A DNA stretch of 40,866 nt from CAYWJA01 sp964458485. GTDB lineage: Bacteria > Patescibacteriota > Gracilibacteria > UM-FILTER-43-11. This document shows positions 1-6,225 of this stretch, piece by piece; position 1 is the first letter of the stretch, and every line of letters begins with the position of its first letter. The stretch lies in contig CAYWJA010000013.1 of NCBI GenBank assembly GCA_964458485.1, positions 1 through 40,866 of the forward strand, written 5' to 3'. A model generated the notes under the pieces. It did no database searches. It was not told where the DNA came from and saw nothing but the letters and a program-made list of their open reading frames with translations. The position numbers were made by a program, and so were the translations under genes.

Positions 1-802
1 TCAGCGTTAGGGGAGTCCCGTCCCCCGACGCGCTGAAGGTCAGCATGTGGGGGGAGTCCTTGCCCTCGTCCCTGGTTCCGGTGAAGTCGAACTCCACCTT
101 CCCCGAGCCCTTGTGGGTTGCGGTGACGGACAGCGTCGGCTTGCTGTCCAGGAGGTAGAAGGTGTCCTCCTGCTTGACTGTGGCGAGCGTCCCCGTTGCC
201 AGGAACTTGAAGGTCGGCACGGCCGTGAGCAGGTTTTTGTTCTTGTTGTAGGTCATGGGCGTGGCCCGGTGACCGTTGTAAAGGACATCGAACGGCTTCG
301 GAGATGCGATCTCCTTGATGCTGCCGTCCTTGTTGAACAGGTCTTTCGGATCCACGATGGCCCTCTTGATGGCGTGGGCCACGTCGAGAATCTTGCCGGA
401 CTGGCTCGGGCTTGGCAGGCCTGCGGCGTTGACGGACTTCAGCGTGAGCCACAAGCCACCCTTGCTGATTTCGCCAGCAGAGTAACTCGTGTAGTACTTG
501 TTGTACTTCACGTCGGGGCCCGTCTGCCCCTTCACCTCCAGCTTGCCCGAGCTGTTCGGACCGATGGTGGTGAAGGCCAGGTACTCCTTGTTCGGGTCGT
601 GCTCGCGGGAGCACTTTCCCTTCGAGCTGTTGTACCAGTAGGTCTTGCAGGTGCAGACGGCCTGGCCGTCCACGTTGCTGCACGTGCCCTGCCCGCAGTT
701 TGCGGTGTCGCAGGGGTTGGGGTTGTCGTTTGTGTCGTCGCCGCAGGCGACAACGGTGATCAGGATCGTTGCGGACAGAGCCGCGGTCAGGAGCCTATTC
801 AT
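1..802 (-). CDS. Lipoprotein with EGF-like domain, C-terminus cut by window edge
   Basis: Reading the minus strand from the ATG at 802-800 gives an open frame that runs off the left edge. The N-terminus is MNRLLTAALSATILITVVAC, a lipoprotein signal with Cys20 as the probable lipidated residue. A six-cysteine stretch follows (residues about 31-65, with CGQGTCSN and CTCKTY), typical of an EGF-like module. The remaining ~200 residues are beta-rich and unrecognised. The start is fixed by a strong Shine-Dalgarno (TAAGGAGG) directly upstream. GC content and codon use are far higher than in native genes of the window. EGF-bearing lipoproteins of this style are familiar from Myxococcota/Bradymonadales-like bacteria, so transfer is the likely explanation; a chimeric contig end is the alternative. 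Function unknown, presumably an envelope surface protein. Confidence 0.75.
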   Translation of the reverse strand, partial: MNRLLTAALSATILITVVACGDDTNDNPNPCDTANCGQGTCSNVDGQAVCTCKTYWYNSSKGKCSREHDPNKEYLAFTTIGPNSSGKLEVKGQTGPDVKYNKYYTSYSAGEISKGGLWLTLKSVNAAGLPSPSQSGKILDVAHAIKRAIVDPKDLFNKDGSIKEIASPKPFDVLYNGHRATPMTYNKNKNLLTAVPTFKFLATGTLATVKQEDTFYLLDSKPTLSVTATHKGSGKVEFDFTGTRDEGKDSPHMLTFSASGDGTPLTL

Positions 803-870
803 GGCTTCCTCCTTATCGTGTTGTCTTGTTTTTTGCCTGGGCGGGACAGAACACACAAATCATTATGTGG

Positions 871-1111
871 TTCACCAGAGCGTATTGTTTCCGAAAAAGT
901 TGTCTGAACTTTGATTACGCTGATTAAATGATTACTTTTTGTCATCCTTGGGCTTGACCCGGGGATCCAGATCATACGCAAGTGTACTGGATCCCGCATC
1001 AAGTGCGGGATGACAAATTGTATAATAATTAATCAAAATAATCATTTAATCACAGTTCAGACAAAGGGGTTACGGGACTAATAGGCTTCGGAAACAATAC
1101 GCTCTGGTGAA
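871..1111. repeat. MITE-like element with 25-bp perfect terminal inverted repeats
   Basis: Positions 871-895 and 1087-1111 are exact inverted copies over 25 bases (left end begins TTCACCAGAGCG, right end finishes CGCTCTGGTGAA). Inside, TTGTCTGAACT and AATGATTA recur in inverted order. The centre (about 938-1015) is a separate dispersed palindrome beginning GTCATCC and ending GGATGAC. It encodes no protein, so it may be a non-autonomous mobile element or a nested insertion. No clear target duplication is seen. Confidence 0.7.
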
Positions 1112-1149
1112 CATTTACATCAAATTATAATTACTAGAAAGAAAGAATA

Positions 1150-1300
1150 TTTCGGATTTCAGATCTCAGATCTCAGATTCACATTTAATATTTAGTATTT
1201 TGCATTTACTCTTAATTATTTATTAAATATTGGCAAATGATAAATTCTAAAATGAAAAATGAAGAATCAAATCTGAAATCTAAAATCTAAAATCCGAAAT
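1150..1300. repeat. Intergenic palindrome with tandem-repeat arms (TCAGAT type)
   Basis: The left arm has repeated units of the form TTTCAGATCTCAGAT. The right arm has their complement (AATCTGAAATCTAAAATC). The AT-rich centre contains CTTAATTATTTATTAAATA. It is kin to 8828-8981, 16794-16900 and, more distantly, 17538-17730, 31340-31471 and 36309-36450. Confidence 0.65.
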
Positions 1301-1316
1301 CTTGCCCCAAAGGGGC

Positions 1317-1417
1317 AAGCAGGCCTCATTGTTAAAGATCAGCTCCTTCTCGCTCTTTAAAAAAGAGAAGAAAGGAACAACATTGAGCATGCCGAAAAAG
1401 CATGGCAATACCTGCTT
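1317..1417. other. Potentially structured ~100-nt non-coding segment
   Basis: AAGCAGG (1317-1323) pairs with CCTGCTT (1411-1417), extended by CATTG/CAATA. Internal hairpins include GCATGC...GCATG near 1388-1404 and GAGAAG/CTTCTC near 1345-1370. A separate hairpin, GCCCC-AAA-GGGGC, abuts it at 1304-1316. The strand is undecided. No known RNA family was recognised; it could be a small RNA or chance folding. Confidence 0.25.
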
Positions 1418-1722
1418 CTATTCCATTGCAGAAACCGACAAAAGCACACTTTTTAGACATCATATTATATGTTAAAAAATAAAGATATTAATCATTGCAT
1501 TTTTTTAGCTGTTTGTCAACAAGCTCTTTAGACACAAAACCCGTTTAATTTTTTAATATTGGAATGGGGAAACGTTTGAATCCCTTAGAAAGTTCTGGTC
1601 GTGAACGACACGAATTTTCTTGAGTGATTCATCCTCCTCTTCGAGTTTTTTCGGAAGACCTCAAAAACTCTTCGATCCGGATCACGTTTCTCGCCACTAT
1701 ATCAAACATTTATTTTTTATTT
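1418..1722. other. Non-coding stretch, nothing identified
   Basis: AT-rich DNA between the structured segment and the small minus-strand gene. There are weak promoter-like motifs on the minus strand (TTGACA near 1517-1522, TATAAT near 1465-1473) but no convincing gene. A plus-strand frame over 1620-1823 has no supporting signal. Confidence 0.3.
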
Positions 1723-2007
1723 TTATTCTCCTAGTTTTGCAATTTCCCCTCTTGTTCCCCAAGCTGTTGCAACGCTACCTTCTTCTTCACCAGTTTCAGG
1801 ATTTATATAAGGTATATTATTAGCCTTAATGTGCCCCTTTGTGGAGTCGCCAATCTTATTTTTTGCACCATAAATACTTCTGATGCGAGCATTAATATCA
1901 TCTATTGCCATAGGCACGGCTGTATTCATGGCAAGTATGGTCCCAATCATTAAACCGAATTTATTTAATCTACGAGGCTTCTTTGGTGTTGTATTAGAAT
2001 GCTCCAT
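1723..2007 (-). CDS. Small hypothetical protein, one possible membrane segment
   Basis: 94 residues, not recognised. The N-terminus is basic (KKPRRLNK), followed by a mildly hydrophobic stretch GLMIGTILAMNTAVPMA at about residues 18-34. The rest is polar and ends in IAKLGE. Base composition is native, unlike the GC-rich gene upstream on the same strand, from which it is separated by an intrinsic terminator at 2061-2094. There is no strong ribosome binding site, which is normal here. It could be a short membrane-anchored protein or a spurious frame. Confidence 0.45.
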   Translation of the reverse strand: MEHSNTTPKKPRRLNKFGLMIGTILAMNTAVPMAIDDINARIRSIYGAKNKIGDSTKGHIKANNIPYINPETGEEEGSVATAWGTRGEIAKLGE

Positions 2008-2060
2008 GTTCAGTGATATTACTCCATTTAAATAATACTATTTTTAGATTAAAAATCAAT

Positions 2061-2094
2061 ATAAAAACGGGAGCCAGGGCGAACCATAGCTCCC
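2061..2094 (-). terminator. Intrinsic terminator of the GC-rich gene at 2116-2814
   Basis: On the minus strand GGGAGC, a 14-nt loop and GCTCCC are followed by GTTTTTAT, just past the stop codon of the upstream gene. Confidence 0.6.
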
Positions 2095-2115
2095 TAATTG
2101 GTTCTCAATCCAGAT

Positions 2116-2814
2116 CTAGTGTCCCAGGTTGCCCTGGGTCACCTCGATGGTACTGGGTAGGTGACTCTCAGGAACGATTAGACCGAGGTCTTCACCGCCC
2201 CCGACTGATACAACAGTTTCAGTTTGGAAGAGCCGCCCTCCGCGCACCACCACTGCGCCACTGCATTTTACGGAAAGAACACCTCCATCACCGTGTAGAC
2301 CAGTGATGTGCAGACGTGCCGCTTTGACAAACCTATTACCAATCCACAGTGTAGTTAGGCCTTGCGGCTTCACTACGTTTTTACCTCCAGTAAGCACAAA
2401 CTCTTTGCCGTAATCCGTCAGGGTCACGGTTTTTCCTCCAAAGCTCAGCCCGTGAAACGTCGACAGGCTGTGACGTGGAGTGAGATTGGCAGTGAAGGTT
2501 TCAACTCCGGTACTGCTGTTGCACCGAACCTGTAGTTTGGCAGGTTTGTTTCGCGGCAAAGTCACCGTGACCACCATACGGTCTCCGAATCCCACAGCTT
2601 TGGACTCGGGTTTGTAACCGATCAGGTTGTCGACGTCGACTGACTGCAAGTCCGCTACCTTGGGAAGGCTCAATGAAACCAGGCTGAGAACCTGGTCAGC
2701 GGGTGAGGCTTTGCTTACACTTGTTCCTCCGGGAATCTGGGGGGCAGATTCCTTAGTGCATTGCGGCGTTAGTAGTGCGCATAGAAGAGCGACTCGGCGT
2801 AAGCCGAACTCCAT
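2116..2814 (-). CDS. GC-rich secreted protein of unknown function
   Basis: 232 residues from the ATG at 2814-2812, preferred over a further upstream ATG because GAAGGAGG precedes it at normal spacing. The N-terminus MEFGLRRVALLCALLTPQC looks like a secretion signal. The residues before Cys19 are a poor lipobox, so lipidation is doubtful. The mature part is beta-rich with many Val/Thr/Gly and a second Cys pair (VRCNSS, VKCSG). No family recognised. Composition, Shine-Dalgarno and upstream hairpin match the GC-rich genes at 1-802 and 3293-4000, so all three probably share one foreign source. Confidence 0.7.
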   Translation of the reverse strand: MEFGLRRVALLCALLTPQCTKESAPQIPGGTSVSKASPADQVLSLVSLSLPKVADLQSVDVDNLIGYKPESKAVGFGDRMVVTVTLPRNKPAKLQVRCNSSTGVETFTANLTPRHSLSTFHGLSFGGKTVTLTDYGKEFVLTGGKNVVKPQGLTTLWIGNRFVKAARLHITGLHGDGGVLSVKCSGAVVVRGGRLFQTETVVSVGGGEDLGLIVPESHLPSTIEVTQGNLGH

Positions 2815-2864
2815 CGCTTTACCTCCTTCACGCACGGGGAAATGGATGAGAACCAACTTCTTAA

Positions 2865-2889
2865 GGATCACCAGAACATAAGGTGATCC
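2865..2889. repeat. Hairpin with GATCACCAGAACAT motif, upstream of GC-rich gene
   Basis: GGATCACC (2865-2872), a 9-nt loop and GGTGATCC (2882-2889) form a perfect 8-bp stem. The 14-mer GATCACCAGAACAT (2866-2879) recurs exactly at 4023-4036, upstream of the next GC-rich gene. Confidence 0.6.
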
Positions 2890-2936
2890 CTGATATGACG
2901 TTTAATTTTATAGTGAAGTATTTATACTTTTTGTAA

Positions 2937-3045
2937 GTGCTGTAGTGCTTTAGTGCTATAGTCCTGTAGTGATATAGTCCTGTAGTGCTCTGTTAATTAG
3001 TTAGGTTAGGACTAAAGCATAAAGGACGAAAGGAATAAAACACTT
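2937..3045. repeat. Intergenic palindrome with TAGTGCT/TAGTCCTG tandem arms
   Basis: Tandem units TAGTGCT, TAGTGCTATAG and TAGTCCTG are followed by GTTAATTAGTTAG and an inverted arm (GGACTAAAGCATAAAGGAC). It has the same architecture as other spacer palindromes but its own arm sequence. The remaining 3046-3232 is AT-rich with nothing identified. Confidence 0.5.
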
Positions 3046-3232
3046 TATAGATAAATACAGCAATCAAAATCATATAAGCAACATATCAGGGGACACCTTA
3101 ATTCTGTAATGAATCTGCATCCTTCAATTTGATTAAAGGAGCAAACCATAAAATAGCATGAATATATTTATATGTCAAACACTAATTTCATAATTTTGTC
3201 TATATTTTTGGCTTGAAAATAAAGTATGTCGA

Positions 3233-3264
3233 AGAGCCGTGAACCACAGGGGGTACACGGCTCT
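3233..3264 (-). terminator. Probable terminator hairpin after GC-rich lipoprotein gene
   Basis: AGAGCCGTG and CACGGCTCT form a perfect 9-bp stem about 30 bases beyond the stop. On the minus strand only a weak T-rich tail follows, so termination efficiency is uncertain. A second hairpin (GTCCCC-TAGAA-GGGGAC, 3288-3304) overlaps the stop codon. Confidence 0.45.
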
Positions 3265-3292
3265 TGACAGTATAGTTACTTCGAGGTGTCCC

Positions 3293-4000
3293 CTAGAAGG
3301 GGACGATGATGGTCTTGACGGCGATGTTGGCGCCCGTGCCCTTGGCGGGGCAGGTGCCGTTGCACACCGTCAACTTGATGAAGGCGGAGGCTGGCCAGAA
3401 CGTGACGTCGCTGGCCTTGGGGAGTGTGTAGTCCACGCTGGTCCCTCCCGTGGTGGTGCCACTGGAGGCGCTCAGCTTGCCCCAGCTCTTGGCGTTGCCG
3501 CTGGCCTTGCCGTGCGCCAGGGTGAAGTTGGTGCAGGCGGTGCAGGCGAATACCACCGCGCAGGTGGAGCCCAGCTTGCATGCACCGCCGTCGGCCTTGG
3601 TCACCAGCTTCATGCTCAGGATGGTGGTGGCGCCGAGGTCGGGCATCATCTTGTCCGGCATGGGCATGTCGGGCAACACGGCGTCGGGCTTGAGCTTGTC
3701 GGCGCCTTTGTCCGTGATGGCGACATCGGGCTTGCCCTTGTCGGGGCGTTTGGTCGGGCCCTTGTCCAAGGTGAGGTCCACCTTGAGACCGTCCACCAGG
3801 CCGTCAGGCGTGATGTCGTTGTTGCTGTCCGCCAGGGCATCCGGGCCGTGGTCGGGCACCGAGATCTCCCTGCAGCTGGGGCAGTTCACCGGCGGGCGGT
3901 TCTCGCAGCAGGCGCTGCTCATCAGGGTTAAAGTCATGGCCATCATCAAGACGACCGGGCTCGTGGACCAGAAGGTCCGCTTCGAGGTATTCCTTTTCAT
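3293..4000 (-). CDS. GC-rich lipoprotein with Asp/Pro-rich spacer
   Basis: 235 residues. The signal is a basic N-terminus and hydrophobic core ending LMSSAC, a good lipobox (Cys31 or 32 region). Residues about 45-125 are an unusual Asp/Pro/Lys spacer made of loosely repeated PDxxxxD units (KPDAVLPDMPMPDKMMPD). The C-terminal ~110 residues contain three cysteine pairs (GACKLGSTC, CTACTN, CNGTC). This layout is common in predicted lipoproteins of Myxococcota/Bradymonadales. AGGAGG precedes the ATG. High GC against AT-rich flanks suggests transfer. Function unknown; the acidic spacer may hold a small C-terminal domain away from the membrane. Confidence 0.75.
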   Translation of the reverse strand: MKRNTSKRTFWSTSPVVLMMAMTLTLMSSACCENRPPVNCPSCREISVPDHGPDALADSNNDITPDGLVDGLKVDLTLDKGPTKRPDKGKPDVAITDKGADKLKPDAVLPDMPMPDKMMPDLGATTILSMKLVTKADGGACKLGSTCAVVFACTACTNFTLAHGKASGNAKSWGKLSASSGTTTGGTSVDYTLPKASDVTFWPASAFIKLTVCNGTCPAKGTGANIAVKTIIVPF

Positions 4001-4022
4001 TGGAACCTCCTGTTTATCTGTT

Positions 4023-4105
4023 GATCACCAGAACATTCAGATTCCGATTAACAATATTATTGGAAAACCAACAATATTTAATACGGCTCCTGAATATTCT
4101 GGTGA
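4023..4105. repeat. Two-stem hairpin element upstream of GC-rich lipoprotein
   Basis: The outer stem is TCACCAGAACATTCAG (4025-4040) with CTGAATATTCTGGTGA (4090-4105), one mismatch. The inner stem is AATATTATTGG (4053-4063) with CCAACAATATT (4068-4078), also one mismatch. It shares its end sequence with the hairpin at 2865-2889 and, in part, with the element at 871-1111. Confidence 0.65.
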
Positions 4106-4200
4106 TTCTGTAAAAGTAACTATCACTGTCATTTAAAAGACCAATCTACCCTACTTTTTAAAGAGGGTTAGATATGGTAGTTCTGTATACATGATTTTTC

Positions 4201-5271
4201 CTAGTTTGTCAACACTTCTATGGTTTTCCTTGCACAATTCTTCCAAGAATATCGTCCTAAAGTTTTTTCATGATGCTTTGTCAACTGGCCTCTTAAGTCA
4301 TCACTTTTTATAATTGTCTCCATATGATTCACCAGCGTTTTTGTGTCATGCGGCTTAAAAAACAAAGCATTTTCTTTGGCAATTTCATAGGAAGTTGGAA
4401 TTTTAGACGTAATAATTGGTACATCTGCATCCATAGCTTCTAAAAGCGGAATTCCGAATCCTTCAAAAAGTGATGGGAATACAAAGCATAGGCAATTTTT
4501 GAGTAAGCCCCATTTTTTCTTTTCGCTAATATAGCCTGTGGTAATAATATTGTCATTTCGAGACGCGCCACGGCGCGTCTCTACAATATTTTTACCACCT
4601 ACACCTGGTTTGCCGGCAAGCACAAGTTTTACATCTGGATGTTTTTTATTTACTTCTTTAAAAGCTTTGATTAATGTTTGTACATTTTTTTTAGTTTCTA
4701 TGCGACCGATGAAGAGGAAGTAATTGTTGGCTGTAAGTGTGCGTCGGTCAATTCGTGAGACGTGCCGTGGCACGTCTGTACACTGAAGGTTATACCCTAA
4801 AGGAATCACAATTATTTTATCTGCATCAGCATTATAAAATTTAATTAAATCTTTTTTGGTAGTAGTGGATGGAACAATTATATTTTTTGCATGCTTTACA
4901 GCAAATTTGGTTCCCCAATTTAAATACCATCGGCTAAGCTTGCTATAACTTTCCGGATACCTTTTAAAAGCCACGTCATGAATTGTAATTGTAGTATTTT
5001 TTGGATGAACAACCGGCATCATGTGAGATGGAACGAATAGATTATTTATTTTTTTATTCCATAAAATTTTCCAGCTTAATCTAATTTGCGTCCACAACCT
5101 TGGAAAGGGGATTGTGATTTGTTTAATTTTTAGATCGATTTTGCGAGGGCTTATTAATGTAATATCTTTTGGTGCTAATTGAACTAATTCATTAATCAAA
5201 AAATAAGAGTAGTTTTCAACTCCTGTCATATGTTTTGTGTTGTTGTAGCGGGAGGCGTCGATGTATAGCAT
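4201..5271 (-). CDS. GT4-family glycosyltransferase
   Basis: 356 residues; a GT-B fold retaining glycosyltransferase that moves a sugar from a nucleotide donor to a surface glycan or lipid acceptor, acceptor unknown. The second domain opens with FIGRIETKKNVQTLIKAF and contains the donor-site block FEGFGIPLLEAM with the E-x7-E pair. The N-terminal acceptor domain includes the TGVENYSYFLINEL loop. The start is the internal ATG at 5271-5269 (MLYIDASRY); the frame extends further upstream only because the spacer palindrome happens to be open. Two REP-type palindromes are embedded in frame (4560-4584 and 4758-4781), in the linker region between and after the donor-domain strands. Likely cell-envelope polysaccharide synthesis. 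Confidence 0.88.
   Translation of the reverse strand: MLYIDASRYNNTKHMTGVENYSYFLINELVQLAPKDITLISPRKIDLKIKQITIPFPRLWTQIRLSWKILWNKKINNLFVPSHMMPVVHPKNTTITIHDVAFKRYPESYSKLSRWYLNWGTKFAVKHAKNIIVPSTTTKKDLIKFYNADADKIIVIPLGYNLQCTDVPRHVSRIDRRTLTANNYFLFIGRIETKKNVQTLIKAFKEVNKKHPDVKLVLAGKPGVGGKNIVETRRGASRNDNIITTGYISEKKKWGLLKNCLCFVFPSLFEGFGIPLLEAMDADVPIITSKIPTSYEIAKENALFFKPHDTKTLVNHMETIIKSDDLRGQLTKHHEKTLGRYSWKNCARKTIEVLTN
4560..4584 (-). repeat. REP-type palindrome inside glycosyltransferase gene
   Basis: On the coding strand GTAG is followed by a 10-bp stem (AGACGCGCC type) around a 2-nt loop and a tail AAATGACAAT. It is translated in frame as VETRRGASRNDN. GTAG plus hairpin is the signature of REP elements mobilised by RAYT transposases. 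Confidence 0.7.
4758..4781 (-). repeat. Second palindrome inside glycosyltransferase gene
   Basis: AGACGTGCC-GT-GGCACGTCT, a perfect 9-bp stem, is next to GTAC rather than GTAG. It is translated as TDVPRHVS. It is in a different codon phase from the other in-gene copies but again leaves the frame open. Confidence 0.6.
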
Positions 5272-5286
5272 GGCTCCATTGTAATG

Positions 5287-5500
5287 GACAAACGTCCAGA
5301 TATCCAGATATCCAAATGTACCTTTTACAAAGACTTCCAGAATTACCAGATATCCAAACGTACAAACAAATACCAGATGAACAAACATTACAAACTAACA
5401 AACTTTATTTAAATGATTAATTATTTAGTTTTGTAAGTTTGGAGGTCTGGACGTTTGTAAGTCTGTTTGTACATTTGGATATCTGGACGTTTGGAAGTCT
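5287..5500. repeat. Intergenic palindrome with TCCAGATATCCAAACGT arms
   Basis: The left arm repeats units such as CCAGATATCCAAACGTAC and ACAAAC. The right arm carries the complement (GTTTGTACATTTGGATATC, CTGGACGTTTG). The centre is near TTAAATGATTAATTATTTAG. The same family occurs at 12066-12236 and 39364-39540. Confidence 0.65.
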
Positions 5501-5511
5501 ATATAAAATTG

Positions 5512-5539
5512 TTGTAATTTAAAATGAAGTTAGTATAAT
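5512..5539 (+). promoter_or_regulatory. Sigma-70-type promoter for the PUR-domain gene
   Basis: TTGTAA (5512-5517), a 16-nt spacer and TATAAT (5534-5539), 30 bases before the start codon at 5570. Confidence 0.5.
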
Positions 5540-5569
5540 AGCTACAGCAATTTTCTAACCCCAATTAAA

Positions 5570-6052
5570 ATGGATGATGATACAAAAAAAGATGAAGATG
5601 TAGTAGAAGAGACTGCTACACCACAAGAAGATGTTACTCCTGTCGCAGAAGCTCCAGCTGATGCTGATAGCACAGAGGAGACTGCCCCAACAGAAGAAGC
5701 ACCTAAGACAGAAGAATCTGCTGAAAGCAGTGAGTCTGTCGAACCACCTAAAGATGACGGCTATCAATTTGATGATGATATAGATTTGTCTGCATCTACA
5801 CCCCCACCTACATCTCAGCCAACCAATTCCTATAATGCTGGTGGCGGAGGAGGCAGGTTTGCGGATGAGCTTTTTTCTAAAACTGTTCATGCAAAATTCC
5901 GTACATTCTACGTTGACTTAAAAGAAAGTAGAAATGGAAAATTTGTAAAAATTAGCGAAAAAAGTAAGGGTCGAAAAAGTACAATTATGATGGATGCTGA
6001 AGATGTTCCTCAAATAATTGAGGCTTTGCAGGAAGTACAAGGCAAATTGTAA
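5570..6052 (+). CDS. PUR-domain (DUF3276-like) nucleic-acid-binding protein
   Basis: 160 residues. Residues 1-95 are a disordered, strongly acidic tail (Glu/Asp/Thr/Pro repeats). A glycine hinge (AGGGGGRF) follows, then a compact C-terminal domain from about residue 97: ELFSKTVHAKFRTFYVDLKE, then KGRKSTIMMDAEDVPQIIEA. This strand-strand-strand-helix pattern is that of the bacterial PUR-alpha-like domain, which binds single-stranded nucleic acid. The acidic tail is unusual in length and could mimic nucleic acid or modulate binding. Single gene with its own promoter, upstream of the convergent RNase Y gene. Domain call fairly sure, cellular role unknown. Confidence 0.75.
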   Translation: MDDDTKKDEDVVEETATPQEDVTPVAEAPADADSTEETAPTEEAPKTEESAESSESVEPPKDDGYQFDDDIDLSASTPPPTSQPTNSYNAGGGGGRFADELFSKTVHAKFRTFYVDLKESRNGKFVKISEKSKGRKSTIMMDAEDVPQIIEALQEVQGKL

Positions 6053-6222
6053 CCAAATTGTTCCCATATGGTTTCCAGATTGTTACCAAATTGTTTTATG
6101 AATACTATTTGGAAACTATTTGGAAACGCGACCCTGAGCGTAGCCAAAGGGGAGCAGGTGACAATTGGGTAACGCGAACGTAGTGAGCCTGGTAACAATG
6201 TGGTTACGTGAGCGTAGCGAAC
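6053..6222. repeat. Intergenic palindrome with GGTAAC/TTTGGAAAC arms
   Basis: The left arm has repeated GTTACCAAATTGTT-like units. The right arm has ATTTGGAAAC, GGTAACAATGTGGTTAC and several copies of GAGCGTAGC. It lies between convergent genes and may serve bidirectional termination. Related simple-repeat DNA is at 10246-10304 and 40772-40833. Confidence 0.5.
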
Positions 6223-6225
6223 AGA

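Noticed and set aside
47..907. Long plus-strand open frame over the first 900 bases
   Set aside because: It is the shadow of the GC-rich minus-strand lipoprotein. The plus-strand reading has no signal, no domain and implausible composition.
871..4105. Integron cassette array
   Set aside because: Hairpins flank single GC-rich genes, but attC core words (GTTRRRY and its complement) and an integrase gene are absent.
3239..4136. Plus-strand open frames of 228-230 residues opposite the Asp/Pro lipoprotein
   Set aside because: Gly/His/Val-rich, low-complexity translations without start signals; complement of a well-supported minus-strand lipoprotein gene.
5272..5388. N-terminal extension of the glycosyltransferase
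   Set aside because: The extra residues translate the spacer palindrome. Family alignment starts at MLYIDASRY, so the start at 5271 is used.
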